Assembly: GCA_041648755.1 (NCBI GenBank)
Contig: JBAZOJ010000004.1
Coordinates: forward strand, 1-44,189
DNA: 44,189 nt
DNA from: JBAZOJ01 sp041648755
GTDB taxonomy: Bacteria; Planctomycetota; B143-G9
Reading direction: 5' to 3'
A program made the position numbers and the translations under genes. Of this stretch, positions 16,637-25,025 are shown in pieces. Every line of letters begins with the position of its first letter. Position 1 is the stretch's first letter. The notes under the pieces were generated by a model, which made no database searches, was not told the DNA's origin, and saw only the letters and a program-made list of their open reading frames with translations.

Positions 16637-19435
16637 CTATTTGCCCCACACTTCTGACATAAAGCCCTGAAGGATGGGATACGGCCATTCCAGAACCACG
16701 TTACCTTTGACGTCGTATGCCCTCCAGCGGCCGCCCGGCGTCGGAATGCACAGGTAGCCCCGGCTGTAGGAACTTATCGTGCCCTTCACAGGCAACGTCA
16801 GAACCACATGGTCGGAGGCATCCACGTAGCACAGATTATTTCCGAGAACCGCCGGAACCGGGAATTGGCCAGCAGGCCCAATCGTATCATAAACAGGCTT
16901 CACGATCCATCGGCCGGTCTCGTCAACTATCCCGGTCTTGCCGTTATCCTTCTTCTGATATGCGACGTATCCTTCTGCGGCCACCTCGGACACCTGAATG
17001 GAAGGGTCGAGCAGGGACTCACCCTTGAGGTTGATCAACTGGCCAACGGAAGTCTGGCCGACGCTGAGAAAAGCCAGGGCAACGCCCTTGCGGAAGGATG
17101 AGATTATGTTGTAGTGGGGCGGGATGATGAACTTGCCGGTCTTGTCAATCACGCCTACTTTGTCCTCGAATATCACATTGGCATGACCCTCAGAGAAATC
17201 ACCGGCAAAGGAGAACTGGGGAGGAATGACCATCCGGTCCTTCCCGTCGATGTATCCCCACTTCTTCGTGCCGCCTGTCTCCACGGCAACAGCCATCAGC
17301 CCATCGGTCAGCACGCCTGCGCAGGCATACTTGGGCTCGATGAGTTGTTTGCCCTCTTTGTCCAGAACTCCGAGCTTAATGGTTCCGTCTTTCTCTATCT
17401 TCCCCGCGACATAACTTCCGTTCGGGCACCTGACAAGGTAGTCATATACGGGAGGAATACGCACCTCACCGCTGAGGGACACAACCCCTTGCAGCGTAGA
17501 TCCGTACAGACTGAAGATGAAGCCTGATTCATAGACGTTGTATTCGGCAGGGCTCCAAGTCGGCAGTCCGCCAACGCGGCCCGGAATATGGTGATCCCCC
17601 TTGTCGAGGAATAGCTTTCTGAATTTTTCGCTTCTCCAAATCTCCCGGTAGTACGGCCAGGCATCGTTGTAGCAGAGGCTCCCGTACACGGGCTCAAAGA
17701 TAAGGTGGTCATTCGTGTCAATTACACCCCATTTGCTGCCCACCTCGACAATGGCGTACCCGTAGTTGAAATCCCGGATTGATGTGAACCGGGGCGTTAT
17801 GCGCGTCTTGCCCTGCGCATCGATTACGCCGACCTGCGAATACACCACGGCAACTGCGATCCCGTTGGCCGATGACTTGACTGCGTCCACTTTGAGATCG
17901 GAAGTGACATGCCCTTCCCGATTGATGATGCACCACCGGCCGTCGATTTTCGCGAACGCATGACCGAGGGATATCGTCGTCAGTTCCTCACATTTTGGCA
18001 GTTCGAACATCTTCTTTCCATCGCGGTCAATGAACCCGTAAGTTCCGTCCGACACCGGCGCGAGCCCTTCCGAGAAGTCGCCTGCCCAGGAGAAACGCGG
18101 AGGAATAGCGACGGCCCCTTTCGCGTCGAGGTACCCGTATTCGCCTGAAGCGGTCTGAAAAGCGGCCAGCCCCTCGTGGAGATCCCCGATCTTTTTGCAA
18201 ACGGGCGTCAGCTTCCGGCCGTACAGGTCAATCAGGATACCGCTGCCCCACAGGTATATCCCTTCTGACCATTCGGTCACGTAATCGTTTGAACGCAGCC
18301 TCCTGCCGACGCACCAGTCTCCCGTTGGAGCTTTGGGTGGGGGGTTCTCAGTAAGCATCCCCCCCCATCGGTCGCGGAACTTGGGGTCCTCGCGGTCTTC
18401 CTTGACGAACTTCCCCTCGGTATCGATGAACAGCTCGTGAACAGCGTGGCTCCCATAGGAGTTGATCGAAGTCACGTGAGCAATGCCGTTGCAGAAAGCG
18501 TATGCCGAGAAGAATCTCGGAGGGATGGCGAAGGTGCCATCCTTCCGGATGTAGCCCCACCTGGACTTGATCGGCTTTCCATCCTCCTCGGGCTCAGGCT
18601 CGGACATATTGATGCTGCCGTCGTCGTTGAGCCGCGCCTTTGCGGGGCACAATCCCTCGCTGAAGCGGCCGATTCCCTCATAGACTATCGGCAGCACGAC
18701 GTTCCCCTGCATATCCACGAACCCGTACCGGCTTCCCGACCTGACCGCGATCAGGTTGTCGCTGTAGCCCATGATCTCGTCGAACACGACGTTACCCATC
18801 CGGGCAAGGTCCGGCCCGTATAATGAGAACGACCGTCCATCGGAGATGGCCACCAGCGAGTCGGGGTACACCACGACGTACTTGGCCATATTGTCGGGCC
18901 CCGCATACGAACCATCAGGCTTCACTATCCGAAGCCGGTCGCTTCCGTCTTCCTTCACGACCAAGTAGTCGCTGAGGATTACTTCTTTCGGCATGGTACC
19001 CTTCGGGTTCACCTGCTTCAGATTCTCGTCAAACGCCGTATTGTCGGCGAAAATGTACGGCCCGGAATGGCCTCTGCCGCAGCCGTTATCAGTGCGGGAG
19101 TTAACTGCAAAGCCACCGGCGAATACCTGCTTGTACACACAGGGAAGTCGTTCCCTTCCTTTTGCGTCGAGCAGGCCTACAAGGCCCTTGCTGCGCACAA
19201 TGATGTAATTACCTGCAATCTTAGCGAAATCGTAGGTGAACGGGACGATCACCCGCCCGGCCGCGTCAACAACCCCCACCGATCGGGGGCCGGAATTGAA
19301 ATCCACAATGAACAGGGGCTCGGAAGGCCTTCCTCCCCACGGACTATCCTCTTCGGGGATTGCTTCCCGGGAGTATCCCATCATCGCGAAGTTCGCGGAC
19401 GAGAGAAGGACGAGAACAAGCAGTGCTCTGCGCAT
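16637..19435 (-). CDS. Exported WG-repeat protein, 932 aa
   Basis: A signal peptide (MRRALLVLVLLSSANFAMMG) is followed by a chain of about 15-18 WG/KWG repeats of the type (W/V)GxIDxxGxxxIPPxYxxxxxFxxGxAxV. Clear units include KWGVIDTNDHLIFEPVYGSL, KWGYIDGKDRMVIPPQFSFA, KVGVIDKTGKFIIPPHYNII, YGFIDRDGKKMFELP and GVLDKEGKQLIEPKYA. WG-repeat proteins form extended beta solenoids, and I know no enzymatic role for them. GGGAGGG nine bases before the ATG supports the start. It sits among the FCDK-module genes on the same strand but lacks the module. A run of eight C (18359-18366) lies within it. It probably works at the cell surface or in the periplasm; the ligand is unknown. Confidence 0.85.
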   Translation of the reverse strand: MRRALLVLVLLSSANFAMMGYSREAIPEEDSPWGGRPSEPLFIVDFNSGPRSVGVVDAAGRVIVPFTYDFAKIAGNYIIVRSKGLVGLLDAKGRERLPCVYKQVFAGGFAVNSRTDNGCGRGHSGPYIFADNTAFDENLKQVNPKGTMPKEVILSDYLVVKEDGSDRLRIVKPDGSYAGPDNMAKYVVVYPDSLVAISDGRSFSLYGPDLARMGNVVFDEIMGYSDNLIAVRSGSRYGFVDMQGNVVLPIVYEGIGRFSEGLCPAKARLNDDGSINMSEPEPEEDGKPIKSRWGYIRKDGTFAIPPRFFSAYAFCNGIAHVTSINSYGSHAVHELFIDTEGKFVKEDREDPKFRDRWGGMLTENPPPKAPTGDWCVGRRLRSNDYVTEWSEGIYLWGSGILIDLYGRKLTPVCKKIGDLHEGLAAFQTASGEYGYLDAKGAVAIPPRFSWAGDFSEGLAPVSDGTYGFIDRDGKKMFELPKCEELTTISLGHAFAKIDGRWCIINREGHVTSDLKVDAVKSSANGIAVAVVYSQVGVIDAQGKTRITPRFTSIRDFNYGYAIVEVGSKWGVIDTNDHLIFEPVYGSLCYNDAWPYYREIWRSEKFRKLFLDKGDHHIPGRVGGLPTWSPAEYNVYESGFIFSLYGSTLQGVVSLSGEVRIPPVYDYLVRCPNGSYVAGKIEKDGTIKLGVLDKEGKQLIEPKYACAGVLTDGLMAVAVETGGTKKWGYIDGKDRMVIPPQFSFAGDFSEGHANVIFEDKVGVIDKTGKFIIPPHYNIISSFRKGVALAFLSVGQTSVGQLINLKGESLLDPSIQVSEVAAEGYVAYQKKDNGKTGIVDETGRWIVKPVYDTIGPAGQFPVPAVLGNNLCYVDASDHVVLTLPVKGTISSYSRGYLCIPTPGGRWRAYDVKGNVVLEWPYPILQGFMSEVWGK

Positions 19436-19509
19436 TGGAGCCCTCCCTTACGTGGTGCCGCCGACGTCCTTGAGAAGGGATGGGGGACGCGTAGCGCACC
19501 CCTATCCCG

Positions 19510-19998
19510 TCACCACGGAAGCGGGCCTGGGTGCAGTTTTTCCTTCGCGGCAGCGGCAGCATCCCTGATCGGCTGGAGATCGTTCACTTCGTGGCTGAGA
19601 TAATCCAGGTAGTAGGCAGTGGAAAGCCGCCGGTACTGCCCTTCCTCCCCAAGCGCCCAATTCACGTATGAGTCGAGGCCTTTGATCCTCTCGGCGACAG
19701 GTTTCGACGTGTCCGTGAAGACCGAAAACTCCTGCCGTGCGTGGATCTCCGCGGGGGTGGCAGGCAAAGACGACCAAGCCATCAAGACCCAAGTGAATAG
19801 GATGTACTCGAAGACGACGACAATGGCCAGACTGATGACGGCAAGGCGCATCGCCGAATCCTCGGCGACCCAGCCGCCCCTTGGAATGACGAAATTGCGG
19901 TGACCCTCCTTCGGCCGCTTCCTCAGGAATGTGGCGGGAGAGGAATCGCCCGTGGAGACCACCGAAGCCCATCTGGACAGCGAACCCAGTGTTCTCAC
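19510..19998 (-). CDS. Single-span membrane protein with FCDK/EIR module, copy 6 (divergent)
   Basis: 162 aa. It shares the longer layout of copies 3 and 4: an N-terminal basic part MRTLGSLSRWAS, the motif RNFVIPRGGWVAED, a transmembrane helix (LAVISLAIVVVFEYILFTWV), then the module in drifted form, FSVFTDTSKPVAERIKGLDS ... LQPIRDAAAAAKEKL. The usual Cys is Thr here. GGAGGAGTT directly before a GTG at 19998 supports a GTG start. It is 63 bases after the 424-family gene at 20062-21336, repeating the pairing seen at 9.4-11.7 kb. Confidence 0.7.
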   Translation of the reverse strand: MRTLGSLSRWASVVSTGDSSPATFLRKRPKEGHRNFVIPRGGWVAEDSAMRLAVISLAIVVVFEYILFTWVLMAWSSLPATPAEIHARQEFSVFTDTSKPVAERIKGLDSYVNWALGEEGQYRRLSTAYYLDYLSHEVNDLQPIRDAAAAAKEKLHPGPLPW

Positions 19999-20061
19999 AA
20001 CTCCTCCGTTTCAATAGAATTATACCACACGCGGACAAACCGCGCACTGCATTCGAACGCC

Positions 20062-21336
20062 TTACTTCACCTGCAGCGGGGTGTAGATGATTACGATATC
20101 GCTATCGCGGTCGCCGCCGTTATCGTACTGGTCGACGTTCAAGCCGTAGAGCAAGTACCCGGCGCCGTCAGCGCGGTAGATAAACGGACGGCCCACGCAG
20201 GGGTCGGTGGTCGCGGAGGCTGCACCGCCGGGGAAAGCGTCACCGAGGGAAGTCGGCAGCCTTCCATTGCTTACGCGGTACTGCTCCAGCACCATGGCAC
20301 AGGCCGCGAGCCTGAGGAGGGTGATCTTCTTTGCGAGGAACTCGACCATCTGCCCGCCACGGACACCAGTCAGATTGTTCACCCGGTAGAAGGACGGGGC
20401 ATCGGGCTTGCCGGGGGAGTAAATCGCGAGCAGTTCGGGGATCGGAAGGTCCCAGTTGGCGAACAGGCGAGCCCATTCGCGCATAACGTATCTGCGGTCG
20501 ATGTTGAAGACCGGTGTGTACTGGTACCAGCGCGGGATCCACTCGGATGACTCGGATGAGAGGAACGTTCCCCAAAAATCGGCGTTGTCCTTTGCAGCTT
20601 CGCACAGAAGCGACTCTTTGAAAATCGACCGGAGGTCAAGAGTCTGCATGAAGGCAAGCGCCTCGGCACACCGGGGATCCGTGGGGAAGAAATGGGTGAT
20701 GTCCACAAGGGCGCGTGCGTACATCGTCAGGAATTCGGAGAAAAGAAGCCCGGAGACCTGGTCAAACGGCTTGAACCGGCGGATGTGTTCGAGGAGCTTG
20801 CGCTGGAGGGCCAGCAGCCTGAAGGCACCCTCCCGGTCGCCCCTGAGGGCGAGAGCAGGAGCGGCAAGAGTGATCAAACGTGAGACGTCGCCCCAGGCAA
20901 CCATTGAAGGGAAAGGCCACCTGTAGGAATGGGAGAGATAAGGACTGCCGTTTTGCTTATTGGACAAAGCCTCGAGGTCGAATATCCCGTCCATCCTGTC
21001 GAGGGCGTCCCTGTTTCCTGTGACAAATGCAAGCAACTCGTCGAGGTCGGCCTCCTTCATCGCGCCGACATTGCCTCGGTCCCGGGAGATCCGGAAATAG
21101 GATTTGCATTTCCAGGGGGCGAGCGGCTGGCCTGCCTGTTGAAACAACTCATCAGCGGATTTGCCTTCGACGACGAACGGGCGGTATTTTTCGATGTCGA
21201 TGTCGGCCACGGAGCGAAGCTTCGACCGCGCGGAGGCCGCCATCGCCGCGGTGATGCTGAAGACGGCAGCGTAGATCAGCACAAGGGCGATCAGGACGAA
21301 GAGAGTCCACTTGGCAAACAGCTTGAGGCGGAACAT
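20062..21336 (-). CDS. Membrane-anchored protein of the 424-aa family, copy 2
   Basis: 424 aa. Starts MFRLKLFAKW with a transmembrane helix (about 10-32, LFVLIALVLIYAAVFSITAAM). It continues with GDREGAFRLLALQRKLLEHI and VFNIDRRYVMREWARL. It ends LAACAMVLEQYRVSNGRLPT, ATTDPCVGRPFIYRADGAGY and LYGLNVDQYDNGGDRDSDIV. These parts align in order with the 9365-10636 protein. The start at 21336 has AAAGGAC upstream and gives a length matching copy 1; an in-frame extension to 21531 would run into the rhomboid gene. Unknown function; probably exported and anchored. Confidence 0.75.
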   Translation of the reverse strand: MFRLKLFAKWTLFVLIALVLIYAAVFSITAAMAASARSKLRSVADIDIEKYRPFVVEGKSADELFQQAGQPLAPWKCKSYFRISRDRGNVGAMKEADLDELLAFVTGNRDALDRMDGIFDLEALSNKQNGSPYLSHSYRWPFPSMVAWGDVSRLITLAAPALALRGDREGAFRLLALQRKLLEHIRRFKPFDQVSGLLFSEFLTMYARALVDITHFFPTDPRCAEALAFMQTLDLRSIFKESLLCEAAKDNADFWGTFLSSESSEWIPRWYQYTPVFNIDRRYVMREWARLFANWDLPIPELLAIYSPGKPDAPSFYRVNNLTGVRGGQMVEFLAKKITLLRLAACAMVLEQYRVSNGRLPTSLGDAFPGGAASATTDPCVGRPFIYRADGAGYLLYGLNVDQYDNGGDRDSDIVIIYTPLQVK

Positions 21337-21472
21337 CGAAGTCCTTTCAGCAAGGAGGGCCCGAAGAACGGAGCACCACAGCATAAGGCAAACGGGGAAG
21401 AGCCTATGCGCAAGGCCGACCAAGTCGCCGACGTCAGGTGTGTCGCAAAGCGCCGGTTCATTCCCCGCGAAA

Positions 21473-22144
21473 TCACTTGCGGCCCTCATAGATATCGATG
21501 AGGTTGCGTTCTTCGTATCCCCTTTCGACAAGGCCCGTTTTGGTCATATACAGAGCAAGGACGAATCCACCGACAAAGCCGCCAAGGTGCGCCAAGTGTC
21601 CGATGTTGTCTCCACCCCTGATGGTGCCGTAGATATCAAACGCAAGCCACAGCAGGATCAGCCAGTAGCTTGCCACCCAGATGATTTTTCCCGCAAGGGG
21701 CACGAAGATGAACCAGAGGAGACAGACAATATAGTTCTTTGGGAACCATACGACGAACATGCCCACCAGGCCGTAGATCGCGCCGCTCGCGCCGATTGCC
21801 AGCCTGCCGCCAGCGACATTGTGCACACAGGCCGCGAACAGGCCAAGCAGCAAGTAGATAAGGAGAAACCTGAAGTTTCCCACCTTGGCGCATATCACGT
21901 TACCAAAGGTCCACAGAAAGATCATGTTGCCGAGGACATGGAGAATGCCCCCGTGAACCCAAACATGACCGAGGAGACCTGATATTTTCCAGCCGTCCAG
22001 ATACATCGCCCGAAGGGTCTCGGGCGACGGCCAGTCAAACATGTTGAGCACATAGAAAAGCGTAGTGAAACCTATCAGGGCAAAGTTGGCAATCGGCAGC
22101 CGTGGCATCAGGACATCGGCCCGATATGGAACAAAAAGAAGCAT
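21473..22144 (-). CDS. Rhomboid-family intramembrane serine protease
   Basis: 223 aa with six to seven hydrophobic segments. Rhomboids cut membrane-anchored substrates within the bilayer. Present are the loop motif HGGILHVLGNMIFLWTFG (His69, Asn73), the catalytic serine in GASGAIYG (Ser120) and the catalytic histidine in GHLAHLGGFVGG (His186). GAGGAGA upstream of the ATG and a promoter at 22199-22226 make it the first gene of a new transcript, with the single-span membrane-protein cluster downstream. Whether those anchored proteins are its substrates is speculation. Confidence 0.92.
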   Translation of the reverse strand: MLLFVPYRADVLMPRLPIANFALIGFTTLFYVLNMFDWPSPETLRAMYLDGWKISGLLGHVWVHGGILHVLGNMIFLWTFGNVICAKVGNFRFLLIYLLLGLFAACVHNVAGGRLAIGASGAIYGLVGMFVVWFPKNYIVCLLWFIFVPLAGKIIWVASYWLILLWLAFDIYGTIRGGDNIGHLAHLGGFVGGFVLALYMTKTGLVERGYEERNLIDIYEGRK

Positions 22145-22198
22145 CCCGCTCTCCTCGAAACAAGCCAGCTGAGCTAGAGAACATCAAAATTGTCTTCG

Positions 22199-22226
22199 TT
22201 TATACTGGACGCGCAAGAAAGTCCAA
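22199..22226 (-). promoter_or_regulatory. Sigma-70-type promoter for rhomboid
   Basis: On the minus strand TTGGAC (22221-22226) and TATAAA (22199-22204) are separated by 16 bases. The expected start is near 22192, 48 bases before the rhomboid ATG. The promoter follows the terminator of the upstream fatty-acid operon by about 35 bases. Confidence 0.55.
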
Positions 22227-22261
22227 TTCAGTCACATGTGATCGCTGAAATGCGAAGCAAC

Positions 22262-22287
22262 AAAAAAGGGGAGCACAGCGGCTCCCC
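22262..22287 (-). terminator. Rho-independent terminator of the fatty-acid operon
   Basis: Minus strand: GGGGAGC (22281-22287) pairs with GCTCCCC (22268-22274) around a six-base loop, followed by six T. It lies 28 bases after the stop of the acyl-CoA dehydrogenase gene. Confidence 0.92.
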
Positions 22288-22315
22288 TTGGGAAATCGTT
22301 CGTGTTCCGCTGCGG

Positions 22316-23482
22316 CTATTTCCGCTGAACGGTTTCCTTGATCAGTTCCTTGCCGATGACATCGCGCTGGATCTGGTTGGTGCCCTCGTAGATCTGCGTG
22401 ATCTTGGCGTCGCGGAAGTACTTCTCGATGGGGTAGTCGCGCATATAGCCGTAGCCGCCGTAAAGCTGGATGCAGTTCGTGGTGATCTCCATCGCAGTGT
22501 CCGAGGCCAGCATCTTGCACATACTGGAGTACTTGGCGAGGTTGACCTTGCGGCCGGAGTCAACGGCTCTCGCTACGGAATAGACCAGCGCGCGGGCGGA
22601 TTCGATCTTGGTCGCCATGTCGGCGATCATGAACTGAATGCCTTGGTTGGCAGTGATCGGCTTGCCAAACTGGATTCGGCCGTGCGCGTACTTCAGGGCA
22701 AGATCGAACGCGCCCTGAGCGATTCCAAGAGCCTGCGCCGCCACACCGGGCCGGGAGTAGTCGAAGGTCTTCATCGCCGTCATGAATCCCCTGCCCTCGC
22801 CGCCGAGAACGTTCTCGGCCGGAACGCGGCAGTCCTCAAACACCAGCTCGCGGGTCGCGCTTGCACGGATTCCGAGCTTGTCTTCCTTCTTGCCGAAGGT
22901 GAATCCGGGGGTGTCCTTTTCGACGATGAAGGCCGTGGCGCCTCTCGCGCCCCTGGTCTTGTCGGTCATCGTGATAATGACGTAGATCTCGGCCTCGCCG
23001 CCGTTGGTGATCCACTGCTTGGTGCCGTTGATAATGTAGCTGTTGCCGTCCTTGCGGGCGGTCGTGGCCAGATTGGACGAGTCGCTGCCAGCACCCGATT
23101 CGGTTATGGCGAACGCCGCGAGCCTCTTACCCGAGGCAATCTGCGGCAGGTACTTCTTCTTCTGCTCTTCGTTGCCCGCGAGCAGAATGGGATAGGTGCC
23201 CAGCGCGGTGCCCGCGAAACCCAGGGAAATACCGCCGCAAGCTTTGGAAAGCTCCTCGGTGACAATGACCAGGTCCATGACTCCGCCGCCCATGCCGCCG
23301 TATTCCTCCGGGATATACACCCCGAACAGGTCGGCGTCGGCAAGTATCTTCATAATCGGCCAGGGGAATTCGCCGGACTGGTCGTACTTTGCGGAAACAG
23401 GCCTGATCTGCTCATCGGCAATCTGCCGTGACAGTTCGCGAACCTGGGTCTGCAACTCGGTGAGTTCGTACAGGTCAAGCAT
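22316..23482 (-). CDS. Acyl-CoA dehydrogenase
   Basis: 388 aa, normal for the family. It is an FAD enzyme that introduces the alpha-beta double bond in acyl-CoA. Motifs: AAFAITESGAGSDSSNLATT (flavin and substrate binding), YIINGTKQWITNGG, QFGKPITANQGIQFMIADMA, LYGGYGYMRDYPIEKYFRD, and IYEGTNQIQR with the catalytic base Glu366. GAGGTACCGTA precedes the ATG. It is the last gene of the fatty-acid synthesis operon, 13 bases after fabF, and is followed by a terminator. A beta-oxidation-type enzyme here suggests a role in acyl-chain remodelling or butyryl-type reduction rather than bulk degradation; that is inference. Confidence 0.93.
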   Translation of the reverse strand: MLDLYELTELQTQVRELSRQIADEQIRPVSAKYDQSGEFPWPIMKILADADLFGVYIPEEYGGMGGGVMDLVIVTEELSKACGGISLGFAGTALGTYPILLAGNEEQKKKYLPQIASGKRLAAFAITESGAGSDSSNLATTARKDGNSYIINGTKQWITNGGEAEIYVIITMTDKTRGARGATAFIVEKDTPGFTFGKKEDKLGIRASATRELVFEDCRVPAENVLGGEGRGFMTAMKTFDYSRPGVAAQALGIAQGAFDLALKYAHGRIQFGKPITANQGIQFMIADMATKIESARALVYSVARAVDSGRKVNLAKYSSMCKMLASDTAMEITTNCIQLYGGYGYMRDYPIEKYFRDAKITQIYEGTNQIQRDVIGKELIKETVQRK

Positions 23483-23495
23483 TACGGTACCTCAG

Positions 23496-24731
23496 TTATT
23501 CTTCGAATGCCTTGACCGCGAGACAGGCGTTGTGTCCGCCGAAGCCGAAGGAGTTGGATATGGCGATCCTCACCTTTCCCTGGCGCGGCGTGTTAGGAAC
23601 GCAGTCTATGTCGCACTCCGGGTCTTTCTCGCGGTAGTTGATGGTTGGGGGAATTACGCTGTTGCGTATCGCGAGCATCGAGATGATGAGTTCCACCGCG
23701 CCCGAAGCTCCGAGCAGGTGGCCTATCATTGATTTCGTGGAAGACACTTGCACACGGCGCTTGAACAGGTTGTTGATGGCAAGCGACTCGATCCGGTCAT
23801 TTGGAATAGTCGAGGTGCCGTGCGCGTTGACGTAGTCCACATCGTCGGGGGTCAGGCCCGCCTCGGAGATGGCAAGAGCCATCGCGCTGCGCGCCCCGGC
23901 TCCGTCGGGGGCAGGATCGGTGATGTGGTGCGCGTCGGCGGTGTGCCCGTATCCCACGATTTCGGCCAGGATGTTGGCTCCGCGGGCTTTCGCGTGCTCA
24001 AGCTCCTCAAGAATGAGGATGCCCGCGCCTTCACCTATGACGAAACCGTCGCGGGTCCTGTCGAACGGGCGGCTCGCCGTGAGGGGATCGTCAGAGCGTT
24101 GCGAAAGCGCATTCATGTTTCCGAAGCCCGCAACCGAGAGGGGCGTTATCCCCGCCTCGGCGCCACCGGCGATTACTACATCGGCGTAGCCGTGCTTGAT
24201 AGTCCGGTATGCTTCGCCGATTCCGTGTGCTCCAGACGCACAGGCGGAGACGACGCCGAAATTGACGTTGCGCAGGTTATAGCGCATCGCGACCATTCCA
24301 GCGGCGATATCGCCGATCATCATCGGGATAAGCAACGGCGAAACACGAGATGGGCCGCGTTCGATAAGCCGGCCATGCTGTTCTTCAAGCACCGCAATTC
24401 CGCCGATTCCCGATGCGATGATCGTCCCTGCCCGCTCGGGCTCGTATTTGCCCGCGAGCCCGGCATGGTTGAACGCCTCGATGGTTGCGCTCATTGCGAA
24501 TTGGACGTAGCGGTCCATCCGGCGCAATTCGCGCGGGTCGATCTCGGGATGCGGCTGGAAGTTGTTGATGCAGCAGGCGAACTTCACCTTATGCTGCGAC
24601 GCGTCGAACAGCGTGATAGGCCCGGCACAACTCCGGGCTGCCAACAGGCCGTCCCAAAGCGCTGCAACTCCGTTACCCATCGGGGTAACGGCACCGATAC
24701 CGGTGACCACCACTCGTTTGATATCAGTCAT
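23496..24731 (-). CDS. fabF: 3-oxoacyl-[ACP] synthase II
   Basis: 411 aa. It condenses malonyl-ACP with growing acyl-ACP. The Cys-His-His triad of KAS I/II enzymes is visible: Cys164 in VSACASGAHGIG, His304 in VNAHGTSTIPND and His338 in KSMIGHLLGASGAVE. It ends SFGFGGHNACLAVKAF. It follows acpP by 17 bases, the usual acpP-fabF pairing. Confidence 0.96.
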   Translation of the reverse strand: MTDIKRVVVTGIGAVTPMGNGVAALWDGLLAARSCAGPITLFDASQHKVKFACCINNFQPHPEIDPRELRRMDRYVQFAMSATIEAFNHAGLAGKYEPERAGTIIASGIGGIAVLEEQHGRLIERGPSRVSPLLIPMMIGDIAAGMVAMRYNLRNVNFGVVSACASGAHGIGEAYRTIKHGYADVVIAGGAEAGITPLSVAGFGNMNALSQRSDDPLTASRPFDRTRDGFVIGEGAGILILEELEHAKARGANILAEIVGYGHTADAHHITDPAPDGAGARSAMALAISEAGLTPDDVDYVNAHGTSTIPNDRIESLAINNLFKRRVQVSSTKSMIGHLLGASGAVELIISMLAIRNSVIPPTINYREKDPECDIDCVPNTPRQGKVRIAISNSFGFGGHNACLAVKAFEE

Positions 24732-24748
24732 AATATCCCTGAGAGTCC

Positions 24749-24994
24749 TCAGGCCTTCTTAGCGATGATGTAGTCGACGGCATCCTTGATCGTCTTGATG
24801 TTCTGGGCTTCGTCCTCGGGGATCTGGAAGTTGAACTCGTCTTCCAGTTCCATCACGAGTTCGGCCTGATCAAGGGAATCCGCGCCGAGGTCGTCGACGA
24901 ATGAACTCGTCTCGGTGAGGCTGTCGCGGGATACTTTTAGCCGCTCGGCCACGATGTCCTTAACCTTTTCGATAACTTCTTCTCTTCCGGCCAT
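24749..24994 (-). CDS. acpP: Acyl carrier protein
   Basis: 81 aa, acidic four-helix protein carrying fatty-acyl chains. The 4'-phosphopantetheine attachment serine is Ser40 in DDLGADSLDQAELVMELED. TAGGAGGAAC lies directly before the ATG. It sits between fabG and fabF. Confidence 0.97.
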   Translation of the reverse strand: MAGREEVIEKVKDIVAERLKVSRDSLTETSSFVDDLGADSLDQAELVMELEDEFNFQIPEDEAQNIKTIKDAVDYIIAKKA

Positions 24995-25025
24995 AGTTCC
25001 TCCTAACGGGATGTGTTACACAGTG

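Noticed and set aside
21337..21531. N-terminal extension of the 424-family gene to 21531
   Set aside because: Would overlap the rhomboid gene; the ATG at 21336 has AAAGGAC and matches the paralogue's length.
22190..24773. Long plus-strand open frames (413 and 341 codons) opposite acyl-CoA dehydrogenase and fabF
   Set aside because: They mirror highly conserved genes and have no motif of their own.
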